Part shown: positions 1-6,034 of the stretch, piece by piece | How the letters are laid out: every line of letters starts with the position of its first letter | Position numbering within the stretch: the first letter of the stretch is position 1 | Assembly (NCBI GenBank): GCA_009920225.1 | Contig: RGAJ01000126.1 | Span: 1-6,034 of the forward strand | Reading direction: 5' to 3' | DNA: 6,034 nt | Source: Paracoccaceae bacterium | GTDB taxonomy: Bacteria > Pseudomonadota > Alphaproteobacteria > Rhodobacterales > Rhodobacteraceae | Program-made: the position numbers and the translations under genes | The notes under the pieces: generated by a model | What the model was told of the DNA's origin: nothing | The model's database searches: none | What the model saw: only the letters and a program-made list of their open reading frames with translations

Positions 1-260
1 ACCTCAAGCCCCTCTTCGGGGCGCACGGTCAGGCGGGACATCACGCCCTTCCAAATCACAGCGGAAATGACAGACTTATCATCCTTTAGGTCCAAATACA
101 CATGGCCCGAGCGCGGAAAGGACACGCGCCCCAATTCACCGCGAATGCGCACATGGGAAAACTCCCCTTCAATCACGCGCTTAATGGCGCCAGAAATTTC
201 CGATACGGAAAATTCGGGTTCATTCGCGCCAACGCGAGGGTCATCAATCAGGTCGGACAT
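1..260 (-). CDS. xseA: Exodeoxyribonuclease VII large subunit, N-terminal part (truncated by window edge)
   Basis: Reading the minus strand from ATG at 260-258 gives 86 codons that run off the left edge of the window. The start is MSDLIDDPRVG, followed by the N-terminal OB-fold of XseA: EFSVSEISGAIKRVIEGEF (residues 17-34 region), SHVRIRGELG (35-44), SGHVYLDLKDD (51-61) and SAVIWKG (66-72). This nucleic-acid-binding domain precedes the catalytic domain, which lies outside the window. With several XseB subunits, XseA forms exonuclease VII, a cytoplasmic metal-independent nuclease that degrades single-stranded DNA to oligonucleotides in repair and recombination. The start is supported by AAGGGA at 274-269, 8 nt upstream. 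The gene is divergent from purD, an arrangement I recall from Rhodobacterales. Only about one sixth of the usual protein length is visible, so integrity of the rest cannot be judged. Confidence 0.93.
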   Translation of the reverse strand, partial: MSDLIDDPRVGANEPEFSVSEISGAIKRVIEGEFSHVRIRGELGRVSFPRSGHVYLDLKDDKSVISAVIWKGVMSRLTVRPEEGLE

Positions 261-268
261 ACGGTCAT

Positions 269-274
269 TCCCTT
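269..274 (-). promoter_or_regulatory. Ribosome binding site of xseA
   Basis: AAGGGA on the minus strand (TCCCTT on plus) lies 8 nt upstream of the ATG at 260-258. It supports that codon over the out-of-frame ATG at 268-266. It shares bases 273-274 with the proposed -35 element of the purD promoter on the other strand. Confidence 0.6.
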
Positions 275-301
275 GTGCAAATCAGAATCCTAGCTTAGAA
301 C
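273..301 (+). promoter_or_regulatory. Candidate sigma-70-type promoter of purD
   Basis: TTGTGC (273-278) and TAGAAC (296-301) are separated by exactly 17 bases, in the 73-bp gap between the divergent xseA and purD starts. The predicted transcription start near 308 would leave a leader of about 26 nt before the purD ATG. The -35 keeps the TTG core and the -10 matches 4 of 6 consensus bases, so this is plausible but not strong. A GAATC sequence (285-289, a GANTC site as methylated by CcrM in alphaproteobacteria) sits in the spacer. No equally good promoter was found for xseA in the opposite direction. Confidence 0.4.
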
Positions 302-320
302 GCCCACAACAAAAGGCCAA

Positions 321-326
321 GAGGAG
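321..326 (+). promoter_or_regulatory. Ribosome binding site that fixes the purD start
   Basis: GAGGAG lies 7 nt before the ATG at 334. The reading frame stays open upstream to 67, which would add 89 residues, but that extension is antisense to xseA and is not PurD-like. This Shine-Dalgarno and the canonical MNILILGSGGREHAL N-terminus set the start at 334. Confidence 0.8.
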
Positions 327-333
327 CGCATCA

Positions 334-1596
334 ATGAATATTCTTATTTTGGGCAGCGGCGGACGTGAACATGCACTGGCGTGGGCTGTGAAACAAAACC
401 CAAAATGTGATCGTTTGATCGTCGCACCGGGCAATGCAGGCATCGCCGCCATCGCGGAATGCGCCGATCTGAACCCAGAAGACAGCACTGCCGTTGTGGC
501 TTTTGCCTCAGACAATGCAATTGATTTTGTGATCATCGGCCCAGAAGCCCCGCTTGCCGCAGGGGTGGCAGATGATTTGCGCGCCGCCGGTTTCCTGACC
601 TTTGGCCCGTCGAAAGAGGCCGCGCGTTTAGAAGCATCAAAAGGCTTTACCAAAGAAATCTGTGACATCGCAGGCGCACCAACCGCAGGCTACGCGCGGT
701 TTGACGACGCAGAGGCCGCCAAAGACTATATCCGCACCCAAGGGGCCCCGATTGTCGTCAAAGCCGATGGATTGGCCGCAGGCAAAGGCGTAATTGTGGC
801 AATGGACCTCGATACCGCATTGAACGCGATTGACGATATGTTTGGCGGCAGCTTTGGCGGCGCAGGTGCCGAAGTCGTGATCGAAGAATTCATGACAGGC
901 GAAGAGGCATCTTATTTTGTCTTGTGCGACGGCACATCCGCGCTGCCCATCGGAACCGCGCAAGATCATAAACGCGTGGGCGACGGCGACACAGGCCCGA
1001 ACACGGGCGGCATGGGTGCCTATTCCCCTGCCCCCGTTCTCACCGATGACATCGCGCAAAAGACAATGGATCAAATCGTGTACCCCACGATCAAAGCCAT
1101 GGCGGATCGCGGAACACCGTATCAAGGGGTGTTATACGTTGGCTTGATGATCGAAAACGGACAGCCGCGCTTGGTCGAATATAACGTGCGTTTTGGCGAT
1201 CCTGAATGTCAGGTGCTGATGATGCGATTGGGGGCACAGGCGTTCGACCTGCTTCTTGCCACAGCCGAAGGCCGCTTGGATCAGGTCAAGGCGAATTGGG
1301 CAAACGACCATGCTATCACGGTTGTCATGGCGTCAAACGGATATCCAAACGCCTATGAAAAGGGGACCGTCATCAAAGGATTGGACAGTCTTGCCGATGA
1401 CAGTTTCAACATGTGCTTCCACGCAGGCACAGCCGAAAAAGACGGGCAGATCATCGCCACGGGGGGCCGCGTTTTGAATGTCACCGCCCGCGGCGACACG
1501 TTGCAAGAGGCCCGCGATCGCGCCTATGCGATGGTCAAAAACGTGGATTGGCCCAATGGGTTCTATCGCACTGACATCGGCTGGCGGGCGTTGTAA
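334..1596 (+). CDS. purD: Phosphoribosylamine--glycine ligase (GAR synthetase)
   Basis: PurD joins 5-phosphoribosylamine to glycine using ATP, giving glycinamide ribonucleotide, the second step of de novo purine synthesis in the cytoplasm. The protein has 420 residues, the normal family length. The N-terminal domain opens with GSGGREHAL (7-15) and contains GPEAPLAAG (69-77). The ATP-grasp region has KADGLAAGKGV (143-153), EEFMTGEE (184-191), DHKRVGDGD (211-219) and GPNTGGMGAYSP (221-232). VEYNVRFGDPE (281-291) carries the Glu282 and Asn284 expected to bind magnesium. The C-terminal domain has ATGGRVL (375-381) and ends IGWRAL. All key motifs are present, with no frameshift or truncation. The gene stands divergent from xseA, with its own likely promoter and ribosome binding site. 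A hemerythrin-like gene follows on the same strand after 145 bp; that gap makes a shared operon uncertain. The ATG at 334 is chosen over an open upstream frame because of the GAGGAG at 321-326. Confidence 0.98.
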   Translation: MNILILGSGGREHALAWAVKQNPKCDRLIVAPGNAGIAAIAECADLNPEDSTAVVAFASDNAIDFVIIGPEAPLAAGVADDLRAAGFLTFGPSKEAARLEASKGFTKEICDIAGAPTAGYARFDDAEAAKDYIRTQGAPIVVKADGLAAGKGVIVAMDLDTALNAIDDMFGGSFGGAGAEVVIEEFMTGEEASYFVLCDGTSALPIGTAQDHKRVGDGDTGPNTGGMGAYSPAPVLTDDIAQKTMDQIVYPTIKAMADRGTPYQGVLYVGLMIENGQPRLVEYNVRFGDPECQVLMMRLGAQAFDLLLATAEGRLDQVKANWANDHAITVVMASNGYPNAYEKGTVIKGLDSLADDSFNMCFHAGTAEKDGQIIATGGRVLNVTARGDTLQEARDRAYAMVKNVDWPNGFYRTDIGWRAL

Positions 1597-1680
1597 CCAC
1601 CACCAGATACGATCAAGGGTATTGTTCTCAAACCTGTAACCTGCGCATGACCGGCATGACACAGATGTAGGTTTGCATCG

Positions 1681-1708
1681 GCATAACCGCTATGCGTTTT
1701 GTGCGGTT
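1681..1708 (+). other. Overlapping small inverted repeats in the purD to hemerythrin gap
   Basis: Two hairpins that cannot form together overlap here. GCATA (1681-1685) pairs with TATGC (1691-1695) around a 5-nt loop and is followed by GTTTT (1696-1700), which resembles a weak intrinsic terminator. AACCGC (1685-1690) can instead pair with GCGGTT (1703-1708) around a 12-nt loop. A further 7-bp inverted repeat, CAAACCT (1629-1635) and AGGTTTG (1669-1675), lies just upstream, as does a direct repeat GCATGAC (1645-1651 and 1654-1660). These are seen directly. A role as purD terminator, attenuator or regulator site is only a possibility, because stems this short also arise by chance. The rest of the gap 1597-1741 shows no gene and no convincing promoter. 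Confidence 0.25.
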
Positions 1709-1741
1709 GAATGGGGTGGCGCGGCGCATACGTGCTGGCCC

Positions 1742-2308
1742 ATGACACAGCTTGATCTAACACACCGCACTGATTTACCCGAGGCTCTGCGGTTTTTATC
1801 GGGGGACTATCCACGCGATGGCTGGATGGGGCATCCCCATTTTGCACGATCTATCCAAAACTGGTTGGGGGCGCATCACAGCTTTCGGCAGATGGGGGAT
1901 GTTCTGGCATCCAAAACACAAAGGTATCTGAACAGAGACACGGAAACAGACACATACATAAATGGCTTGGCCTATTATGGTGATCTGTTGATCCGCAACT
2001 TGCATGGCCACCACACATGGGAAGACCGCAGTTATTTTCCCGAATTGGCAGCGGCAGACCATCGATTTGAACGGGGGCAGGATTTGTTGGAATCCGATCA
2101 TGTGGAATTGGATGCACTGTTGGATCGGATTACCATACGGTCAAACCGCGCGATCCAATTGCAAACCCTTGATCCGAAACAGGTTTATGAAACTGCCGCC
2201 CCGCTTGAACACGATTTTGAGACGTTGAAAAAATTTCTAAACCGTCACCTCAGCGATGAAGCGGATTTGGTGGTTCCCATCCTGTTGCATCATAAAATGC
2301 GGGCCTAA
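1742..2308 (+). CDS. Hemerythrin-like (HHE-type) diiron protein, function unknown
   Basis: This 188-residue soluble protein has no signal peptide or membrane segment and reads as a four-helix hemerythrin-like domain. Candidate iron ligands fall in four helices: His45 or His46 (first helix), His90 with Glu94 in an HxxxE (NLHGHHTWED, then SYFPEL), His120 (ESDHVELD) and His169 with Glu173 in a second HxxxE (NRHLSDEADLVVPIL). This four-His, two-Glu set matches in pattern the diiron site of the nitric-oxide-responsive protein YtfE/RIC, but the N-terminal cysteine domain of YtfE is absent and the protein has no cysteine at all. Hemerythrin-like proteins bind O2 or NO or act in iron handling; which applies here cannot be read from the sequence. 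The ATG at 1742 is the only ATG/GTG near the domain start, but it has no clear Shine-Dalgarno. A TTG at 1673 would add 23 residues unlike the family. A strong terminator follows the stop. Confidence 0.85.
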   Translation: MTQLDLTHRTDLPEALRFLSGDYPRDGWMGHPHFARSIQNWLGAHHSFRQMGDVLASKTQRYLNRDTETDTYINGLAYYGDLLIRNLHGHHTWEDRSYFPELAAADHRFERGQDLLESDHVELDALLDRITIRSNRAIQLQTLDPKQVYETAAPLEHDFETLKKFLNRHLSDEADLVVPILLHHKMRA

Positions 2309-2311
2309 GGG

Positions 2312-2335
2312 ACGGGGGCGCTTTGCCCCCGTTTT
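2312..2335 (+). terminator. Intrinsic terminator after the hemerythrin-like gene
   Basis: ACGGGGGC (2312-2319) pairs perfectly with GCCCCCGT (2325-2332) around a GCTTT loop. The run of four T starts at the stem base and leaves TTT (2333-2335) after it. The hairpin starts 4 nt past the stop codon ending at 2308. It also lies just past the prmA stop on the other strand, but read that way it is followed by CCCTTAGG with no U tract, so on the minus strand it would at best be an end-protecting stem or a weak terminator. Confidence 0.85.
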
Positions 2336-2342
2336 CAGTATC

Positions 2343-3212
2343 CTAGCGTTTGATCAATGTCAGACAGGACCATTCACCGATGTCTTCGCGGGTTTCGCAA
2401 TCAAACCCGTTCGCGTCATAGGCGGCAAGCACGTCTTCGGCCTGTTCCACCAACAAACCAGACAGGATCACATATCCGCCCTGTGCGCTGTGCGCGGCCA
2501 TATCGGGGGCCAATTCGATCAACGGACCTTTTAGGATATTCGCGAAAATCAAATCATAAGGCGCTGCCGAATGCAGTGTCTCATGTTCAAACCCTGCCGC
2601 AACCAAACAGGTCACGCGCCCGTCTAAATCATTGCATGACACGTTTGCGGCCGCCACATCCACGGCAACCTCGTCAATGTCGCTGGCCAATACGGGGTTT
2701 GGCCAAATGCGTGCTGCCGCCATCGCCAATACGGCAGTCCCACATCCAATATCGACGACGTTTTTACCGATAAAACCAGCGCTGGCCAAACGGTCCAAAG
2801 CGCGCAGACATCCCAAGGTCGTTCCATGGTGGCCGGTACCAAATGCCATGGCGGCTTCGATCAAAAGCGGCTCGCTTCCTTCTGGGATTTTGTCGGCATC
2901 ATGGTTGCCGTAGACAAAAAACCGACCAGCGACCACAGGGCTCAACTCGCGTTTCACCTTTGCTACCCAATCGGTCTCGGGAACCTCAGACACGACAAAT
3001 GGCTTGGCACCAAAGGCCGCCGCCATCAAAGTCAATTCAACATCATCAGGTTCATCAATGAAATAGGCCCCAATTTCCCACAGGCCTGATCCATCTTCAA
3101 TCTCGAACACCCCAACGCCCGTGGGTTCGGGATCAAGATTTTCCATCGCATCGGCCAAAGCATAGGCCTGATCCTTGCCAGTCAAGGTCGTAAGTGCGGT
3201 ATAGGTGGTCAT
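2343..3212 (-). CDS. prmA: Ribosomal protein L11 methyltransferase
   Basis: PrmA uses S-adenosylmethionine to trimethylate lysines and the N-terminal amine of ribosomal protein L11 in the cytoplasm. The 289-residue protein has the two expected parts. An N-terminal substrate-recognition domain (about 1-100) is joined by a linker to a class I methyltransferase domain (about 115-289). Diagnostic motifs are AMAFGTGHHGTT (121-132), SAM motif I VVDIGCGTAVLA (152-163), the acidic DID (178-180) after strand 2, and FANILKGPL (223-231), where Asn225 belongs to the catalytic motif. HHGTT in place of the enterobacterial THPTT is, as I recall, the form usual in alphaproteobacteria. The start at 3212 has a strong ribosome binding site, GGAGGA, 5 nt upstream. 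The gene lies 50 bp behind the MFS gene on the same strand with no terminator between, so it may be cotranscribed with it. It converges with the hemerythrin-like gene. Confidence 0.95.
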   Translation of the reverse strand: MTTYTALTTLTGKDQAYALADAMENLDPEPTGVGVFEIEDGSGLWEIGAYFIDEPDDVELTLMAAAFGAKPFVVSEVPETDWVAKVKRELSPVVAGRFFVYGNHDADKIPEGSEPLLIEAAMAFGTGHHGTTLGCLRALDRLASAGFIGKNVVDIGCGTAVLAMAAARIWPNPVLASDIDEVAVDVAAANVSCNDLDGRVTCLVAAGFEHETLHSAAPYDLIFANILKGPLIELAPDMAAHSAQGGYVILSGLLVEQAEDVLAAYDANGFDCETREDIGEWSCLTLIKR

Positions 3213-3217
3213 GGGGG

Positions 3218-3223
3218 TCCTCC
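3218..3223 (-). promoter_or_regulatory. Ribosome binding site of prmA
   Basis: GGAGGA on the minus strand (TCCTCC on plus) sits 5 nt before the ATG at 3212-3210. It is the strongest Shine-Dalgarno in the window and fixes the prmA start. Confidence 0.8.
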
Positions 3224-3262
3224 GTTATGTCCCGAGTGCGATAGGCGTCCTTGTTCCCAAGA

Positions 3263-4495
3263 TCAAGCCCTTTGCGCCAATCCGCGCGCGACAAAGATTG
3301 TTTCGTTTCCCTTGTGCGGATTGCGCGGAATAAACAGCGCCAGCACAAAAGATCCAAAGGCCATCATCGTGGCAAACGCAAATACAGCCGTTGGTGACAC
3401 CAACCAAAGATAGCCCAGCGCCGCAGGCAAAAACACCGCAGCAATGTGATTTATCGTGAATGCCACTGCCGCTGTGGGTGCAATATCTTGGGGGTCGGCT
3501 ATTTTCTGGAAATAGGTTTTTAGCGCCAAGGCCATCGCAAAAAAGATGTGGTCAATCACATAGAGAACCGAGGCCAGAACAACGCCCCACCCAAAGACAT
3601 AAATCCCGCCATAGGCAGAAAATACCGCGATCAGGCCAATATATTCAATGATCAACGCATTGCGTTCCCCAAATCGCCCAACCGCGCGGCCGATAAAGGG
3701 GGCCGCAACGATGTTGATGACAAGATTGATCAGATAGAGCGTCGTGATTTCATGCACGTCAAAGCCAAATCGTTCCACCATCATGAACCCTGCAAACACG
3801 ATAAAGATCTGGCGACGTGCGCCCGCCATAAATTGCAGTGCATAATACAGCCAATAGCGTTTGCGCAGGATGAATTTTTTGATCTGGGGGTTTGGGGATT
3901 CAAATTGTGGGTACAGGAAAAATGCGGCAACGGCCATCACCGCCGTGATCCCGCCTGACACCAAATACACAAAATTATACGACAGATCAAAGGTACGCCA
4001 CGTGATCACGATCGCGCCATAGGCAAAAAGCGTCGCGGCCGAACCCACGGCCAGCAACGCGCCCAACACCCGTGGCGCTTCGTCTTTTGTGAGCCATTGC
4101 AATTGCAGGGACTGATTGACCGTTTCATAGTAATGAAAGCCGATTGAGCTGAGCATCGTGATGGTCAAAATCCCGCCCATAGACGGAAACCACGCCGTGA
4201 TCGCGGTCGCCACGCCCAACAGCATCAGCGACACAAGCCCCAAGGTTTGTTCGCGAATGAACATGATCAAGGCAATCACGCCAATCGCCAAAAATCCGGG
4301 AATTTCGCGCACGGTGTGCAGCCAACCGTTGTCAGATCCGTCGAACTTACCGACTTCGATCACAAAATTATTCAACAACGCCGACCAGACCGCAAAGGCG
4401 ATCGGCATGGCACAGGCCATTACAATCAACAAAACTTTGGGTTGCTGCCATTTCGGTAAATGCGCGGTTTGACCAAGTGGAATGATAAGGGCCAT
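3263..4495 (-). CDS. Major facilitator superfamily transporter, substrate unknown
   Basis: The 410-residue protein has about twelve hydrophobic segments, roughly at 21-45, 65-80, 85-103, 107-122, 143-165, 176-196, 214-240, 249-268, 280-300, 303-327, 342-366 and 369-390, with a charged central loop (197-213, KKFILRKRY) and a cytoplasmic C-tail. This is the 6+6 layout of the MFS, so it should be an inner-membrane secondary transporter. The loop between TM8 and TM9, GRAVGRFGERNAL, is a degenerate copy of the MFS motif A; the usual copy between TM2 and TM3 is not recognisable (IREQTLGL). Other distinctive stretches are HYYETVNQSLQLQWL (121-135) and GARRQIFIVFAGF (225-237). I recognise no substrate-specific signature. 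The gene follows priA by 54 bp and precedes prmA by 50 bp, with no visible terminator in either gap. The ATG at 4495 gives a sensible N-terminus but has no good Shine-Dalgarno upstream; the next Met (residue 26) lies inside TM1. Confidence 0.88.
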   Translation of the reverse strand: MALIIPLGQTAHLPKWQQPKVLLIVMACAMPIAFAVWSALLNNFVIEVGKFDGSDNGWLHTVREIPGFLAIGVIALIMFIREQTLGLVSLMLLGVATAITAWFPSMGGILTITMLSSIGFHYYETVNQSLQLQWLTKDEAPRVLGALLAVGSAATLFAYGAIVITWRTFDLSYNFVYLVSGGITAVMAVAAFFLYPQFESPNPQIKKFILRKRYWLYYALQFMAGARRQIFIVFAGFMMVERFGFDVHEITTLYLINLVINIVAAPFIGRAVGRFGERNALIIEYIGLIAVFSAYGGIYVFGWGVVLASVLYVIDHIFFAMALALKTYFQKIADPQDIAPTAAVAFTINHIAAVFLPAALGYLWLVSPTAVFAFATMMAFGSFVLALFIPRNPHKGNETIFVARGLAQRA

Positions 4496-4549
4496 TGGGT
4501 ATCCAATCTAAGTTGGGTTTACTAACCACGTTTCGCGCTTACTGAAAAG

Positions 4550-6034
4550 CTAAAAGAAACTTTGTGGATCGATGTCGATCACCAAACGCAGATCCCCTTT
4601 GAGCGTCACATTTGACACCCATTGCGAAATCGCGCGTTGCAAGGGTGCGGTTTTGTCCGCCTTGATCAGCATGCGCACGCGATAGCGCCCCCTGACACGG
4701 GCGATGGGAGCGGGTGCCGGACCAAAGACTTGGGCATTGATCTGTCGCAAGGGGCCATCATTGCGCGCCAAATGATTGCCCAGATCAAACGCCTGTTCGA
4801 CATTCGACGCGCTGATAATGATCCCCGCCAATCGACCAAAGGGCGGCACGCCTGCGGCCTGTCGCGCGCTGGCCTCGGCTTGCCAAAATCCGTCCTCGTC
4901 CCCTGCCAAAATCGCGCGGATCACGGGGTGCTCAGGTTGGTACGTCTGCAAATACGCAGCCCCAGCTTTTGCGGCACGCCCGGCGCGTCCTGCAACCTGT
5001 CGCATCAATTGAAACGTATGTTCCGCCGCGCGCAAATCGGATCCTTGCAGCCCCAAATCCGCATCAATAACGCCCACCAACGTGAGGAGCGGGAAATTGT
5101 GCCCCTTGGCCACCAATTGCGTCCCGATGATGATATCCGCGCCCCCGTTGGCGATCGACCTGATTTCATCCTTGAGCGCGCGCGCAGTCCCAAACATATC
5201 CGAGGACAGCACGCTAATGCGTGCATCGGGGAACAAAACCTTGGCCTCTTCTGCCAAACGCTCAACCCCGGGCCCGACGGGCGCAAGGCGGTCTTCGGCG
5301 GCGCAATGCGGGCATTGGGTCGGTACGGGTTTGGTTTCACCGCATTGATGGCACATCAAACGGTTTAGAAACCGATGCTCGACCATCCGCGCGTCACAGG
5401 CATCACAGCCAATTTGTTGCCCACACGCACGACACAGCGTCACGGGCGCATAGCCACGGCGGTTGATAAACAGCATCGATTGTTCGCCACGCTGCAAGCG
5501 TGTGTTGATCAGGCTGACCAACTGATCCGACACCCAGCGCGTCGAGGGCAAGGTTTCTGCGCGCATATCAATCGCATGCATGTCAGGCATGACCGCCGCG
5601 CCAAACCGATCATCCAATTCAACAAGACTGTATTTTCCCGTCTGCGCGTTCACCCAACTTTCAAGCGAAGGTGTCGCAGAGGCCAAAATCACTTTGCCCC
5701 CCGACAGCGATGCCCGCAACACCGCCATGTCGCGGGCGTTATACATCACCCCATCGGTTTGCTTGTAGGATTTGTCATGTTCCTCATCGACCACAATCAG
5801 ACCAAGGTTTTGAAACGGCAAAAATAACGCCGAGCGCGCACCAATCACCAACTGCGCACCACCCTGTCCGACCATTTTCCAGATGCGTCGCCGATCTGTC
5901 ATGGTCACACCCGAATGCCATTCGGCGGGCAGCGCCCCGAAACGGGCCTGTACACGGGTCAAGAATTCGGCGGTCAACGCGATTTCGGGCAAGAGAACCA
6001 ACACCTGCTGCCCTTGGCCAAGCGCTTGCGCCAC
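4550..6034 (-). CDS. priA: Primosomal replication restart helicase PriA, C-terminal two thirds (truncated by window edge)
   Basis: PriA is a superfamily 2 3'-to-5' DNA helicase that recognises stalled or repaired forks and reloads the replicative helicase. The visible 494-plus codons end at TAG 4552-4550. Numbering from the window edge, they show LLPEIALT (14-21), GARSALFLPF (65-74), the Walker B box DEEH (83-86) and motif III SATPSLES (119-126). Eight zinc-binding cysteines follow in four pairs (201/204, 210/213, 228/231, 241/244). Motif V GTQLVAKGHNFP (304-315), motif VI QVAGRAGRA (346-354) and the C-terminal domain come last. All visible motifs are intact. The first visible codon is GTG, but it is an internal valine. 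The N-terminal DNA-binding domain and the Walker A motif (together about 235 residues in typical PriA) lie beyond the window. No terminator is visible in the 54 bp before the MFS gene. Confidence 0.97.
   Translation of the reverse strand: MAQALGQGQQVLVLLPEIALTAEFLTRVQARFGALPAEWHSGVTMTDRRRIWKMVGQGGAQLVIGARSALFLPFQNLGLIVVDEEHDKSYKQTDGVMYNARDMAVLRASLSGGKVILASATPSLESWVNAQTGKYSLVELDDRFGAAVMPDMHAIDMRAETLPSTRWVSDQLVSLINTRLQRGEQSMLFINRRGYAPVTLCRACGQQIGCDACDARMVEHRFLNRLMCHQCGETKPVPTQCPHCAAEDRLAPVGPGVERLAEEAKVLFPDARISVLSSDMFGTARALKDEIRSIANGGADIIIGTQLVAKGHNFPLLTLVGVIDADLGLQGSDLRAAEHTFQLMRQVAGRAGRAAKAGAAYLQTYQPEHPVIRAILAGDEDGFWQAEASARQAAGVPPFGRLAGIIISASNVEQAFDLGNHLARNDGPLRQINAQVFGPAPAPIARVRGRYRVRMLIKADKTAPLQRAISQWVSNVTLKGDLRLVIDIDPQSFF

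Noticed and set aside
67..333. Open frame extending purD by 89 codons upstream
   Set aside because: It is antisense to the xseA coding region, does not resemble PurD, and a good ribosome binding site plus the canonical N-terminus place the start at 334.
637..1125. 162-codon minus-strand open frame inside purD
   Set aside because: It is fully antisense to a motif-perfect purD, is rich in Cys and His as expected of a shadow frame, and matches no family I know.
1673..1741. 23-residue N-terminal extension of the hemerythrin-like protein from TTG
   Set aside because: There is no properly spaced ribosome binding site, the residues do not look like part of the domain, and the ATG at 1742 directly precedes the recognisable start.
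4622..5368. 248-codon plus-strand open frame inside priA
   Set aside because: It is antisense to the zinc-binding and motif V/VI region of priA. Its composition is that of a shadow frame caused by the codon bias of the real gene.
6032..6034. GTG at the right edge as a possible priA start
   Set aside because: It falls within the helicase core, before LLPEIALT; the N-terminal domain and Walker A of PriA must lie outside the window.
1..6034. Search for a defence system, mobile element, CRISPR array, tRNA or other accessory island
   Set aside because: Recognisable housekeeping genes or ordinary families fill almost the whole window. No repeat arrays, transposase, integrase, recombination site or tRNA-like structure was seen.

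Overview
The window looks like ordinary chromosomal sequence from an alphaproteobacterium, most likely the Rhodobacterales (Roseobacter group). The main grounds are the alphaproteobacterial form of PrmA (AFGTGHHGTT plus FANILKGPL), the divergent xseA/purD pair, and the close resemblance of all the housekeeping proteins to that group as I remember it. This assignment is inferred from protein character; no database search was possible.

Layout from left to right. Positions 1-260, minus strand: the first 86 codons of xseA (exonuclease VII large subunit), cut by the window edge. Positions 261-333: a short divergent regulatory gap. Positions 334-1596, plus strand: complete purD (GAR synthetase, de novo purine synthesis). 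Positions 1597-1741: a non-coding leader with small inverted repeats. Positions 1742-2308, plus strand: a cysteine-free, hemerythrin-like protein with a probable diiron site, followed by a clear intrinsic terminator. From there everything reads on the minus strand: prmA (ribosomal protein L11 methyltransferase, 2343-3212), a 12-TM major facilitator superfamily transporter of unknown substrate (3263-4495), and the C-terminal two thirds of priA (primosomal helicase, 4550-6034, N-terminus beyond the window).

The minus-strand genes have gaps of 54 bp (priA to MFS) and 50 bp (MFS to prmA) with no visible terminator, so they could be cotranscribed as priA-MFS-prmA. They converge on the hemerythrin-like gene, and the 34-bp gap between the two stop codons holds the terminator hairpin. 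The genes belong to different processes (DNA repair and restart, purine synthesis, ribosome modification, transport), so this is a housekeeping neighbourhood and not a dedicated system.

I found no tRNA, rRNA, CRISPR array, insertion sequence, phage gene, toxin-antitoxin pair or defence system. The least explained parts are the hemerythrin-like protein with its unusual 5' leader, and the MFS transporter. I do not see evidence for a previously undescribed system here.
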